DNA of 64,000 nt, taken from contig NC_087078.1 in assembly GCF_026151205.1 (NCBI RefSeq), positions 3,252,175 through 3,316,174 on the forward strand, written 5' to 3'. Made by a program: the position numbers and the translations under genes. This stretch comes from Bolinopsis microptera. Lineage: Eukaryota; Ctenophora; Tentaculata; Lobata; Bolinopsidae. The notes beneath the pieces were generated by a model, which had not been told where the DNA came from, did not search any database, and saw only the letters and a list, made by a program, of their open reading frames with translations. This document shows positions 24,620-36,442 of the stretch, in pieces (the stretch's first letter is position 1; each line of letters opens with the position of its first letter).

Positions 24620-24827
24620 ATTCAGGGATAGACGCTTTGCCAGTCAATTGTAGCCTGTATTTAAGTGTCCATAGATTCAAAAGTATAAAAGATACAGCCA
24701 TTTCCGACCACAGGTCTTGCAAATAATTGTTTACACTTTAGTTTACATTGTATAAAAAATTTATTTGACGTCATAAACACCCCTTGATGACGTCATCAAG
24801 TTAACCGTTTTTAAAACTTGATTTTTT

Positions 24828-25363
24828 CCTTTTCACCCTTTTGAAAAAAGGCAATAGTGAAAGGTTACGAATGGAGGTTTTTGCAGAAAAACGTGGATTT
24901 TGGAGAACGAGATAGGTGGGTTTAAATATGTCGTGTGTTCGTTCGTTACCATGCAACGAAAAAGTTGGGCGCGCGCGAGGATTGCTTGCGGAGATGTGAT
25001 GTATAGATAGCCTGTGATCTATGAATGCGCGGCGCGACTGTGTATATAATGCATGTAATGTATAATATTACTATTAGGTAATACACCCAATTTGTACGTG
25101 GCACGCGTAGTGTATTGATGTGTACACGAGTATAGTTTACCTTTGCTGATAATTTCTTGAATTACAGATACAAGTTAAGTTCTACGGCAATTGAACTGAA
25201 TTTCAAGTGTTTCCCGTATTTGATGCATAATTGATCAATATTATTATCATGAAGATTGAAGTGAGCTGATTGGAGCTTATAGTTATACTTATACTTAAAT
25301 TTATAGTAAATGTGAAATGGAAATCTAGCGTCCGCCAAAACGAAACAACGGGCGCAATTCTTG
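24828..25363. mobile_element. 0.54-kb insertion in the right arm of the foldback element
   Basis: The left arm reads continuously (complement ...AACTTGATTTTTGACAAAG). The right arm breaks after AACTTGATTTTT and resumes at GACAAAGTAATAAC at 25366. The insert starts with a hairpin-forming CCTTTTCACCCTTTTGAAAA and differs in composition from the arm, with GCGCGC-rich patches. It has no ORF of note. Ends and target duplication are ambiguous because of the T-run. Confidence 0.75.
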
Positions 25364-26705
25364 TTGACAAAGTAATAACTTTTAAAATTAATTTTAACCC
25401 ATTAAGGAGTAATTTTATTCAAAATCTGAGGAAATTTGTACCTTAGATAATTGTTCAAGCATTCTGAAAATCTACCGGAAAGTTTTTCTAGCTTGCTCCT
25501 TCATAAAGATATTTGTCATTGAAGTTTGTGCTTTTTTGAAGAATTATTTTATAAAAACGTCAATTTTGCGATTTAGTATTCTCTGGTGTTGGGCCATGCC
25601 TTGGGTTGTGGAGCTCAGTTCTGCTTCTTATAGGTATAAATTGTGCATTAGGCTAGTTTTAAAGTTGAAAATCGAAAAGTTGCACACGTGGGGACACGCC
25701 CAAATTGATAGAAAATTGCTAAAATCACTGAAAATTGCTGTTTTCGTCATTTTCTGTCAACTTTAGAGTGCCGTTGTGATTACAGTTCTTCTTGAAATAC
25801 TTTGAAACTTTGCATGCTTATCAAGCTATATATAAAACAATTACATACAAAAATTTACGGCGATTCAATATTGGATGCGCATGCAACGTCCGCTCAAAGT
25901 TTGCACGTGCGAAAGGTGAGAATTTTGCTCATTCGTGATTTCCAACAAATTCTGCTTTGCCACGACAGTTTAATGTCATTATATATGAATTTAATGTCAA
26001 CTTGAATGAGTATTAAGTGGTATATTCAGTCAGTGATGGACCGATATGCTTCCCTAAACACAAGGAAATGTTTTTAAAGGAAAAATTTCGAAATCGTTGA
26101 AACTTCCTCCTTATTGTAATGAAGATATCAGTTTATATTTCGACTTTATAAAGTACCCTGACATTATAATCAAAAAGAGATGATATTTTACCAAAACCCA
26201 TAATCATGGGTAGAGTGGACCGCTGCCAGTGTCTCTCTTTCCCAAACAAAAGGAAATGATATTAATTTGATTGACCGTTCTCAAATGCAAAATGATACCG
26301 AGAATGAAATCGGTCGCTCGCTTTTCCCATTCATTCACGGCTTACGAATTGTAATAATTTTCGATTGATTACATGTCAATCAGATGCTGTAAAAATCTCT
26401 TTGGGTTGCGTTCGGGTCGATACCTAGTATTTCGGGGTAAGGGTGGTAGTTATCACTTATTGCATTAGCTGAAGTTTATTGAATCTTTATTGCCGAGTAC
26501 AGCTGCCTTTGGGTAGTTCTTCTTAATCTATTACAATTGTAAATGAATGGGAAAAGCGAGCGACCGATTTCATTCTCGGTATCATTTTGCATTTGAGAAC
26601 GGTCAATCAAATTAATATCATTTCCTTTTGTTTGGGAAAGAGAGACACTGGCAGCGGTCCACTCTACCCATGATTATGGGTTTTGGTAAAATATATATAT
26701 ATATA

Positions 26706-26830
26706 TTTGACCAAAACCCATAATCATGGGTAGAGTGTACCGCTGCCAGTGTCTCTCTTTTCCAAACAAAAGGAAATGATATTAATTTGAATAACCGTCC
26801 GCAAATGCAAATTGATACCGCGGTAATGAA
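26706..26830 (+). mobile_element. Truncated P module
   Basis: Starts TTTGACCAAAACCCATAATC directly after an (AT)n run that ends the previous element. It decays after GCAAATTGATACCG; no inverted partner follows. Confidence 0.75.
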
Positions 26831-27291
26831 AATTTAATTCATAGCCATTTGCCAAATACAATCTTACTATATATAGATGTGGATACTGGCGGGGAGGTGA
26901 TCATTGTTTGTTTACGTTTTAGGTGGCGCCTCTATTCAGCAGGTTGAAGAGGTGATGCAAATTTTATATTATAGAACGCTTGTAACACTTGTAACTCCTT
27001 CTTGTTACCCCCCTTTGAAGGTCCCGAATTATTTTCTGAACGAAAACTTAAAAATAACCGAGAAATCGACCTTCTTATTAACTCATTTTGATGAATATTA
27101 CTGACCTAAAATTGCACGAAAAATCGATTTAACTAGGTTTCAGAACCTATAAACTCTTCGTCATCCCTCAAAATGGATGTTTTATATAGTTAATACGAGC
27201 AACAAGCAACATATATTTTAATCCTTCGGTTCTACTCATGACCTAGGGCCTAGGGAGTTAAGCTGAAATCGAAAGATCGAGGCAATCCTCA

Positions 27292-28253
27292 CCTTAACTG
27301 ATCGAACAGGTACTAACACAATTTTCAGATAGAAATGTTCGTTGCAATATGTTTATTGCAGCTTTGCAACTTGAGTGAAGAGCAGAGTACGAAAACACAT
27401 AGCAGGTTAGCAACTCATTTTGGTGACTGTTTCTCACCTACCATTGTGCGAGACATCGATTTAGGTTGGTTTCACAGCGAACAACACTCAAAATTCATGT
27501 TTTACTCAAACGAAGAACATTTTGATTCTGCAACGAAAGAACAAGGATATCGTCTCGTTAAGAACTCGAACAGGTACTATCACAATTTTCAGAGCAAAGC
27601 ACGATAGCTAAGTCAAAAGGAACACAATGAAGGTAGGTAACCAACACCATGATATAACAATCATAATAACAACTGAATCAAATTGTTTTCTGAACGACGG
27701 GCAGCCATGCACTCCGTGATCCTGACCGAGCGACCAATTGTAATAGAGGTGTTATGTCACGTGACGCTGATCCGTCCACTCACAAACAGGAAGAGTGAGC
27801 AGACGGATATTATAATTATATATATCGTTTGTTAACTTTTCTTATCTGTATTTGACCCTCTGTTCAATTTGTTATCTCTACCACAGCTTGGCTCGGCAAT
27901 TTCAAGGTGCTTATATCTGTACCGCGGTACACACGCCATGGTTACGTCATGAACTAGAAATAGTTGTACAGAATGCAAGTCACATTCACATTTCACATAC
28001 TTGAATTAACATTTAACCCTAATTTTGATAGCTTTGAGCAACTAAAGTTCGTGGCTTTCAAGTGTCGCCAATCACCACACTCTAACTACACTAGTGAATT
28101 TTATAAATTCATAAGGTAAAACCTACAGGAGGACATGACAATTAGGGTTAAGTTTGACCCAATTTCCCGAGCTTACGAGGTTCTACCATGTGTCAGGAGC
28201 CGTTGGGACGCTCAATGTAAATAGTCCACCCCGGGTTTGACCAGGTGACATTT
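27292..28253 (+). repeat. Left arm of the inner 0.96-kb inverted repeat
   Basis: Mirrored at 30118-31076. It contains a 90-codon ATG frame (27335-27607) beginning MFVAICLLQLCNLSEEQSTK; the mirror frame is 31033-30761 on the minus strand. Near-identical 28-bp sequences of TCGAACAGGTACTAACACAA type flank the frame at about 27301 and 27566. The two copies of the frame differ mostly by transitions that change the amino acid, so there is no sign of purifying selection. Treat as repeat DNA, not as a gene. Confidence 0.85.
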
Positions 28254-28438
28254 GAATCCACCGCTGTAGTATTGGTTGTTATCTATCATACGTTCAATAA
28301 TCACTGTTCTAACAGTAACCTGTTACTCTGGTCGGCACCTCTTCTGCATCTGCATGAGATCAAGTGAGAAACTGAGAGGGTGCACGTGAACGCTAACAGG
28401 GTGCATGTCAGCACTTAACCCATGAAGCAAATTCTTAG

Positions 28439-29647
28439 TTGCCTGTTTAAATTCCTTCCTCATTTATCGTTTTAGTTGAAAATTCCTTTTTTAATCAATC
28501 TTCAGTCAAAACTTTAAACCAGGGGAAGCGATCCATAATTGGCATCCGTACGGCAAATATAATGTGGTGTGAAGAGTTTATAAACACGTTCATCAAGTTA
28601 TTCAGTTACACACAATGTTAATCTTCTTTGTTAACAATAGCCTCGTGATGCTAAGGAGAATATTTCAACTAATGTTAAGATTCGCTGAGACCTATTGACG
28701 GGGCATGTTTTACATTTTCTTATTGTCCTGCTGGTTTGTTGACCAGCCTCATAGAGGCTCTGTAAGGCTGGTCACTTTACTCACGTTCAACAATTTATTG
28801 CATAACCTGCTATGTGTTTTCGTACTCTGCTCTTCACTCAAGTTGCAAAGCTGCAATAAACATATTGCAACGAACATTTCTATCTGAAAATTGTGTTAGT
28901 ACCTGTTCGATCAATTAAGGGGGGGGGGGAGGGGGGAGTTGACCAACAAACTAGGACCAGTGACCGAACTTTTGAGGGGGTTCCGGACCCCAACCGCCAA
29001 ACGGTGCCCGCGGGGCAGCCACGCCCATATTTGGTCCAAATTAGTAGGGGGTGCACGATAAAAAATAAAATTGCTCGGATTTTCAAAATTTTTGTACCAT
29101 TGTTTTCTAGAGACTGTGAGAATTTTCACAGTACCAAATTTGCTATACTTTTTTGGAATGATCAGTGAGTTTCGCCTAGGTGCCATATTTGATGGTGCGC
29201 GGCTTTTGGAGCAAAATTAGGTGTAAGAGTCGCGTAATTTTACGAAATTCGTTGATTTTTGTCGTATTATTCTATCATATCTTGCCTGTTTAAATTCCTT
29301 CCTCATTTATCGTTTTAGTTGAAAATTCCTTTTTTAATCAATCTTCAGTCAAAACTTTAAACCAGGGGAAGCGATCCATAATTGGCATCCGTACGGCAAA
29401 TATAATGTGGTGTGAAGAGTTTATAAACACGTTCATCAAGTTATTCAGTTACACACAATGTTAATCTTCTTTGTTAACAATAGCCTCGTGATGCTAAGGA
29501 GAATATTTCAACTAATGTTAAGATTCGCTGAGACCTATTGACGGGGCATGTTTTACATTTTCTTATTGTCCTGCTGGTTTGTTGACCAGCCTCATAGAGG
29601 CTCTGTAAGGCTGGTCACTTTACTCACGTTCAACAATTTATTGCATA
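28439..29647. repeat. Direct repeat A (28439-28804 and 29282-29647) split by inserted block B
   Basis: The two 366-bp copies, starting TTGCCTGTTTAAATTCCTTC and ending TTATTGCATA, appear identical with an exact offset of 843. Between them, block B (28805-29281) is a copy of 30961-31446 in the same orientation, differing mainly in the length of a G-run. The left boundary has a 2-bp microhomology (TA). Confidence 0.9.
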
Positions 29648-30117
29648 TTTTTTACACGCTGACCTAACCAGCTGATGGTCATATTGATTATCATGACAAA
29701 AATGTTATTTATAATGAATCTGGTTACTACATTTAAACCCAATTTAACGTGGAATTTGGACGTGTCACAGTTCAAATTTGAGTTAGCCGCCCTGTCAGGC
29801 TGTCAATAGTTGCTAGGGGATAGTCGGCTCGTAAATGTAAAAACCGCCGGATATGACCGGTGCCGGAGTTTCTCATAATTATCATAGTTCCCTACCTCTG
29901 TAGCTATTCCCACGATAGAAATCCTATTTTGATTCACGGCCGTGATGAATGGATTTCCAGTAGATTTTATTAGAAGTCGAATCACTTCGGGTTTATTTTG
30001 ATAGCTTTGAGCTATAATTGTAAACCAATTGCTCCTCCTCTCACTAACTATCGGACGATTTACGTACTAAAGTTCTGTAACTGAGTTTTGTTTAAAAGAA
30101 ACAGCAAAAAGAGATTA

Positions 30118-31076
30118 AAATGTCACCTGGTCAAACCCGGGGTGGACTATTTACATTGAGCGTCCCAACGGCTCCTGACACATGGTAGAACCTCGTAAGC
30201 TCGGGAAATTGGGTCAAACTTTACCCTAATTGTCATGTCCTCCTGTAGGTTTTACCTTATGAATTTATAAAATTCACTAGTGTAGTTAGAGTGTGGTGAT
30301 TGGCGACACTTGAAAGCCACGAACTTTAGTTGCTCAAAGCTATCAAAATTAGGGTTAAATGTTAATTCAAGTATGTGAAATGTGAATGTGACTTGCATTC
30401 TGTACAACTATTTCTAGTTCATGACGTAACCATGGCGTGTGTACCGCGGTACAGATATAAGCACCTTGAAATTGCCGAGCCAAGCTGTGGTAGAGATAAC
30501 AAATTGAACAGAGGGTCAAATACAGATAAGAAAAGTTAACAAACGATATATATAATAATATCCGTCTGCTCACTCTTCCTGTTTGTGAGTGGACGGATCG
30601 GCGTCACGTGACATAACACCTCTATTACAATTGGTCGCTCGGTCAGGATCACGGAGTGCATGGCTGCCCGTCGTTCAGAAAACAATTTGATTCAGTTGTT
30701 ATTATGATTGTTATATCATGGTGTTGGTTACCTACATTCATTGTGTTCCTTTTGACTTAGCTATCGTACTTTGCTCTGAAAATTGTGATAGTACCTGTTC
30801 GAGTTCTTAATGAAACGATATCCTTGTTCTTTCGTTGCAGAATCAAAATATTCTTCGTTTGAGTAAAACATGAATTTTGAGTGTTGTTCGCTGTAAAACC
30901 AACCTAAATCGATGTCTCGCACAATGGTAGGTGAGAGACAGTCACCAAAATGAGTTGCTAACCTGCTATGTGTTTTCGTACTCTGCTCTTCACTCAAGTT
31001 GCAAAGCTGCAATAAACATATTGCAACGAACATTTCTATCTGAAAATTGTGTTAGTACCTGTTCGATCAATTAAGG
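30118..31076 (-). repeat. Right arm of the inner 0.96-kb inverted repeat
   Basis: Reverse complement of 27292-28253, joining at TGTCACCTGGTCAAACCCGG. It ends at a run of about 25 G just before GTTGACCAACAAACTAGG. Confidence 0.85.
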
Positions 31077-31917
31077 GGGGGGGGGGGGGGGGGGGGGGGG
31101 AGTTGACCAACAAACTAGGACCAGTGACCGAACTTTTGAGGGGGTTCCGGACCCCAACCGCCAAACGGTGCCCGCGGGGCAGCCACGCCCATATTTGGTC
31201 CAAATTAGTAGGGGGTGCACGATAAAAAATAAAATTGCTCGGATTTTCAAAATTTTTGTACCATTGTTTTCTAGAGACTGTGAGAATTTTCACAGTACCA
31301 AATTTGCTATACTTTTTTGGAATGATCAGTGAGTTTCGCCTAGGTGCCATATTTGATGGTGCGCGGCTTTTGGAGCAAAATTAGGTGTAAGAGTCGCGTA
31401 ATTTTACGAAATTCGTTGATTTTTGTCGTATTATTCTATCATATCTTCGGTTCCTGAACATGAATCATGCTGAAAATTTGTCAGAACCTTCCAATCATAC
31501 TTAACTACCGAACCTAATTTAGTTGGGAGAGATTGGTCTTGATTAAGAGGTCCAAAATGACAAAATAGGTATAAATCCGTTGATAACTCAAATTCTGACC
31601 ATTGAAATTGCTCAAACTAAATTAAGTTCAGTAGAACATAAGTGTTTACGTACATTGACCAAATTTCAACCAAATTGTTATATGGGAAGTATCACAACTT
31701 TTTGATTGTTTCCAAAATAATGCGCTGGCCGAAATAAGAGCTAAAAAACCATTCAATGGTCAGCGCGCGCGTCTTACAATCTATGGCGCACTGCCATAAG
31801 TTTTGTATTGGAATTTTGAGTTAGGCCTTTAAACAAATTTGGCGGCCAAATTCCAATATTTGCAATGCGAAATTCAGAATTTGGCCGCCAAATTTTTTTG
31901 GCGGCCAAATTTTTTTG

Positions 31918-33417
31918 TGGGGTTCACCCTGATTTTTTTGTGAAACTTGGTTTCGAGATAGCAGTTGACCAACAAACTAGGACCAGTGACCGAACTTTTG
32001 AGGAGGTCCCGGACCCCAACCGCCGAACGGTGCCCGCGGGGCAGCCACGCCCATATTTGGTCCAAATTAGGCCCAATTTAGCCAAATAACCTGAACATGC
32101 CCAAAATCTTGATTTTAGGTGCTCTACTTGTAGCTAGTGGTCCCCTGAAATCGTATATGAATTTTCATCAAGATTGGACAAAACATGACTGAGTTATGAG
32201 CAAAAAACCATATGACCATATTTAGGCATACGTACCAAATTTGATCGAATTTGGCCCATAAATTGGTTAAATATCAATGTTTTTGAATGAAACCAACTTT
32301 ATATGAAAGGTAAGCCTATACTACAAATTATCTATGATTATCAGCTCAGTATCTACCTAACTGTGGATTCTGTGTTCAAATAATCTCTTGACCATTGTTA
32401 ATGATTTGGCCCGGCGCGCGCTACTTCGTAGCTCGTGCCGTCGGGTAACATTTCGAGAAGAAAGCGGCGCGCGCTACTTCGAAGAAATTTAGACGAGTAA
32501 CATCCGTCAAATAATCTCAAAAAAAGAACAAAATTGCCCATATCTCAGTTCGCGATATTTGCAAAACTGATTAAATTTCGCGTCGCTCAAAACAATAGAA
32601 CTCAATAGGGTTTCAATATTTTTACACGAAATTTTCAGAATCAACGTAGAATCGCATTTCAACCTTAAGTTTTGTATTGGGATTTTGAGTTAGGCCTTTA
32701 AACAAATTTGGCGGCCAAATTCCAATATTTGCAATGCGAAATTCAGAATTTGGCCGCCAAATTTTTTTAAAGGCCTAACTCAAAATTCCAATACAAAACT
32801 TAAGGTCGAAATGCGGTTCTACGTTGATTCTAATTCTGAAAATTTCATGTAAAAATATTGAAACCCTACTGAGTTCTATTGTTTTGAGCGAAATCAGTTT
32901 TGCAAATATCGCGAACTGAGATATGGGCAATTTTGTTCATTTTTTGCGATTATTTGAACACAGAATCCACAGTTAGGTAGATACTGAGCTGATAATCATA
33001 GATAATGTGTAGTATAGGCTTACCTTTCATATAAAGTTGGTTTCATTCAAAAACATTGATATTTAACCAATTTATGGGCCAAATTCGATCAAATTTGGTG
33101 CGTATGCCCAAATATGGTCATATGGTTTTTTGCTCATAACTCAGTCATTTTTTGTCCAATCTTGATGAAAATTCATATACGAGTTCAAGGGACCACTAGC
33201 TACAAGTAGAGCACCTAAAATCAAGATTTTGGGCATGTTCAGGGTATTTGGCTAAATTGGGCCTAATTTGGACCAAATATGGGCGTGGCTGCCCCGCGGG
33301 CACCGTTTGGCGGTTGGGGTCCGGGACCCCCTCAAAAGTTCGGTCACTGGTCCTAGTTTGTTGGTCAACTGCTATCTCGAAACCAAGTTTCACAAAAAAA
33401 AATCAGGGTGAACCCCC
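31918..33417. mobile_element. E palindromic element, 1.5 kb, full copy
   Basis: Arms meet near 32740 in a nested palindrome (TTGGCGGCCAAATTCCAATA ... TTTGGCCGCCAAATT, flanked by TTGAGTTAGGCCTTTAAA and its complement). The ends read GGTTCACCCTGATTTTTTTG on the left and its complement before a long C-run on the right. One arm has CGGCGCGCGCTACTTCG twice, absent from the other arm, so the arms differ by an insertion. Short frames such as CPAGTVWRLGSGTPSKVRSL arise from the arm and recur in every copy; they look incidental. Confidence 0.85.
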
Positions 33418-34885
33418 CCGGCCCCCCCCCCCCCCCACCCCCCCCCCCCTTAAGGTGAGGATTGCCTCGATCTTTCGGTTTCAGCTTAACTCCCTAGGCC
33501 CTAGGTCATGAGTAGAACCGAAGGTATATAAGTTGCTTGTTGCTCATATTAACTATAAAACATCAATTTTAATAAGAAGGTTGATTTCTCGGTTATTTTT
33601 AAGCTTCCGTTCAGAAAATAATTCGGGACTTTCAAAGGGGGGTAACAAGAAGGAGTTACAAGTGGTATGTAAGCGTTCTATAATACATAATTTGCATCAC
33701 ATCTTCAACCTGCTGAATAGAGGCGCCACCTAAAACGTAAACCAACAATTATCACCTCCCCGGCAGTATCGACATCTATAAAGCGAGACGATATAAATTT
33801 ATCTGTGCCATTTTACTGACAACACGGCATCAACTTTTACGCAAATTTCCGCAAAAACCGTAAAATATATACAACTGAAACCTTTTTTGACTGGGTCAAA
33901 TGCTTTAATGGCCTCCAAATCAGCATGAAAAAATAAAAAATTGGCCAAGAAATAGGAGTTTTAGAGACCAAAATTTGGTACCCCAAGTGGTGTCAAAATA
34001 CGGGTTCCTGCTATTTTATAATAAAGATAAGAGATGCTTTTACTAAAAGGTTTCAATTTGCAAAATAATTTAATTGCGGATATAAGGATTAAGGGTCACA
34101 GGTTTCAGTTCAAGTTTCAGTTTACTGTATTTTTTCAGTTCTTTAGCTTTCACTTATCTCTGATGGATGGTTTTTATTCCTCCCAACCTTTGAAAGTGTC
34201 GCTGAACGTAACGATACAATTACAATTTCGTCACATAAGTTAAATTATTTTTTTGAAATTCATTTCATTTCGATCAAGAATTCAGATAATCATGATATAA
34301 ATACTCAAAATCTTAAATCAACCTCGCAATCCTTTTTTTCGTTTAATATAATTATGAACGGTAAAATAAAGCTAATTAGAAAGCCTTCAATCCGTATTGA
34401 CCAATGCTTCTTAAAATCCATCTAAATGTAAGCTATTTAAGATGTGCTCTTGGATAGTTGGCGATTAACTAATGATCGAATCTGACGTTAGTTTATTTAT
34501 AAGTTTTGTTAACATACCTTATACATTGTCATTGTTTTATTGTGCGTAACGGTAAATCGTTATTTACTTCTTCTAGCTGCTAACTGTTTTAAATGACGTT
34601 CAGCAAGATAATTTAGAATAAATAAATTAAATTTTTTTAACTGAACCGCTATTTATTATAGCTCAGGACCAAACCCAGATGGTGTCCTACATCATCAAAT
34701 CTCAGTTTTCGAACTCATCAAACCTGCAATTGATTCGAAACTTAATATTACCTTTAATGCTTACACTCGTCATGTAGTTGTTTCATTAGCATTAGTGCTG
34801 TTGTTTTCACTAAGTATGCTAACACAGTAAGATAGTACTGATATGCTATTTCCTAGATTCCAGCAATTTCTTCTCTTCGTTCACC

Positions 34886-36442
34886 ATGACATCTCTCTTC
34901 TCCAAAGAATGTGAATTCATCCGCCTGTCCATCTCTTTCATATTTATTGATTGCACAGAAATTCTGATGGCGTTCATAACCCTTATGTTCGCAGGACACA
35001 TTAGTCCGGCTCATCTAGCTGGAGTGGGACTCACTAACACCCTTTTTAACCTGATCGTCGTCCCAGTGTCCGCTGGATACGCCTCCGTCTTCGACACTTA
35101 TGGTCCTCAAGTCTACGGTTTTAAGGGTGAGCTTGGGACGGTCTTCTTGAAATGTCTTCTCCAGGGCTGGCTCTTGCTGTTTTTAGTTCTAGGACCGTAC
35201 CTGAATATTGTTTACATCATAGACCTTCTGCCGTACTCCGGATTGAATTCTTCAATCACAGTGGTTAACGAGATGGCCATTTTGGGCCAGGGCGACTTCC
35301 GGGATATCGCGGTGAATTATCTTAGGATCACTTTCATCGTAGAGTTTCTGGACTACACCTTTACCATGATCTCCAAGTATTTCGCTATTCAGGAGCAGAC
35401 CAAGTTTGTCTATCTTGTTTCCATTGTGATGATCGTATCACATTGTCTTGCTAACTATGTTTTGGTTGTCGTGCTGAAGCTTGGGTTGAATGGACTTGGT
35501 GTAGCAGCTATAGTCAGTAGAATACTGCCCCTGACTGTGTCCTTGACGATCTGCTGTGTCATGATAAAACAAGACCAGTTTGCTTGGAATGGGTTCAGCG
35601 CCCGCGCACTTTTAGGCTGGAAGCCCATGATGAAGCTTGGTATATCAGGTGCTCTGAATGTGTTTGCTGAAATGGTTTTATTCGAGATCTCAACATTCTG
35701 CAGCCAGTTTGACGGAGCAGTGGCTTTCTCCGTGGTAATTATCGCACACCAGCTGGTATCCATCTGGTGGTCAATAGCTCTGGGGATGTCGGAAGCCGCT
35801 GCCACACTCATCGGAACAGCTCTGGGTGAGGGAGATGCTGAGAAAACAAAGCTGTGCATGAAGTTGACAGTGGTGAACTCTGTGTTAGTGTCGAGTGTAC
35901 TTGCTGTGGTATCGTATTGTTTAATGAGCTACGAGATAACGTTATTCTCGTCTGATAACGATGTGAAGAGTGTGTTCATGACCACTTTCTGGATAATCTG
36001 CCTCGGTATTCCTGTTGATCATATCCAGACGTCTCTCAACCAGGGAATACTTGTCTCGTTTGGGGCACAGAATTTCACCTGTTTTACAATGAGTATTGCC
36101 TGCTACGGTATAGGTCTGCCAATTGTTTTAGGCACTATATTCTTTACTGACATGAAAGTTGCCGGAGTCTTCATCGGATTGGTCGCAGCAGCTTTGGTAA
36201 TGCTGGTATGTGCTGTTCTGAAGATACGCACAGTGAATATTGAGAATGAGATAGAGAAATCTAGAAAGAGAGTGGGTGTTGATCCTGAAGATGAAGATCC
36301 TCTCCTCGGGGAAGATTTTCTCCTTGATCGAAGAGAGGTTGAAAATAAAAAGGAAATGACTCGTGTTATTTTAGCATTTGTGTACGGTGGTTTAGCTTTT
36401 TTTTCACTTGGTGCTTTGTCCATGATTAGACATTCTAAATAA
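34886..36442 (+). CDS. MATE/SLC47-family multidrug and toxin extrusion transporter, copy 1
   Basis: A 518-codon intronless ORF; ATG in TTCACCATGAC. The family exchanges protons for organic cations across the plasma or vesicle membrane. Twelve hydrophobic segments are followed by a charged cytosolic stretch (about 440-490) and a thirteenth C-terminal helix (about 494-513), as in mammalian MATE1. Family features: AGYASVFDTYGPQVYG (about 63-78), NVFAEMVLFEIS with Glu262 and Glu267 at the sites of human Glu273/Glu278, and ALGEGDAEK (about 312-320). The residue matching human Glu300 is Gln (IAHQLV). The cytosolic stretch contains DEDPLL, a possible acidic-dileucine sorting signal. A CCTAG/TTCCAG acceptor just upstream suggests a 5'UTR intron. 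AATAAA lies at 36878. The assignment is by recalled family pattern; the exact substrate is unknown. Confidence 0.93.
   Translation: MTSLFSKECEFIRLSISFIFIDCTEILMAFITLMFAGHISPAHLAGVGLTNTLFNLIVVPVSAGYASVFDTYGPQVYGFKGELGTVFLKCLLQGWLLLFLVLGPYLNIVYIIDLLPYSGLNSSITVVNEMAILGQGDFRDIAVNYLRITFIVEFLDYTFTMISKYFAIQEQTKFVYLVSIVMIVSHCLANYVLVVVLKLGLNGLGVAAIVSRILPLTVSLTICCVMIKQDQFAWNGFSARALLGWKPMMKLGISGALNVFAEMVLFEISTFCSQFDGAVAFSVVIIAHQLVSIWWSIALGMSEAAATLIGTALGEGDAEKTKLCMKLTVVNSVLVSSVLAVVSYCLMSYEITLFSSDNDVKSVFMTTFWIICLGIPVDHIQTSLNQGILVSFGAQNFTCFTMSIACYGIGLPIVLGTIFFTDMKVAGVFIGLVAAALVMLVCAVLKIRTVNIENEIEKSRKRVGVDPEDEDPLLGEDFLLDRREVENKKEMTRVILAFVYGGLAFFSLGALSMIRHSK

Larger units (their letters stand above)
22537..26690. 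mobile_element. 4.15-kb modular foldback element (giant inverted repeat)
   Basis: Structure: terminal palindromic module 22537-23044, left arm 23045-24067, central unit 24068-24619, right arm 24620-26186 (inverted, with a 0.54-kb insertion), terminal module 26187-26690 (inverted). The arms are highly similar reverse complements: GATGACGTCATCAAGGGGTG at 23892 is mirrored at 24779, and TTCTCACCTTTCGCACGTGC at about 23306 at about 25900. The 76-aa frames at 23461-23691 (-) and 25536-25766 (+) are simply mirror copies. No transposase is seen, so it is probably non-autonomous. The same modules recur as direct tandem copies at 40171-43714. Confidence 0.85.
26876..33786. mobile_element. 6.9-kb composite of nested inverted repeats (D element)
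   Basis: The outer left end 26876-27296 (AGATGTGGATACTGGCGGGG...) is the reverse complement of 33450-33786 (...CCCCGGCAGTATCGACATCT), apart from a deletion of about 70-90 bp in the right copy. Inside lie a 0.96-kb inverted pair (27292-28253 and 30118-31076), a 0.37-kb direct repeat, a 0.48-kb duplicated block and the E palindrome (31918-33417). An older diverged copy at 58338-59080 keeps the left end and the first 0.75 kb in the same order, so these parts belonged together before the rearrangements. No transposase identified. Confidence 0.75.

Noticed and set aside
27335-27607. 90-codon ORF present in two inverted copies (also 31033-30761)
   Set aside because: Length is conserved, but nearly all differences between the copies change the amino acid and are mostly transitions, and the third copy near 58.9 kb is broken. 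This is what neutral repeat DNA looks like.
22537-33786. CRISPR-like or bacterial operon interpretation of the repeated region
   Set aside because: Repeats are long palindromes without regular unique spacers, and the window has spliced genes and eukaryotic transposons.
35455-36423. Minus-strand ORFs of 134 and 106 codons (and equivalents at 44816-45784)
   Set aside because: Shadows of the MATE coding strand; they duplicate exactly with it and have no features of their own.
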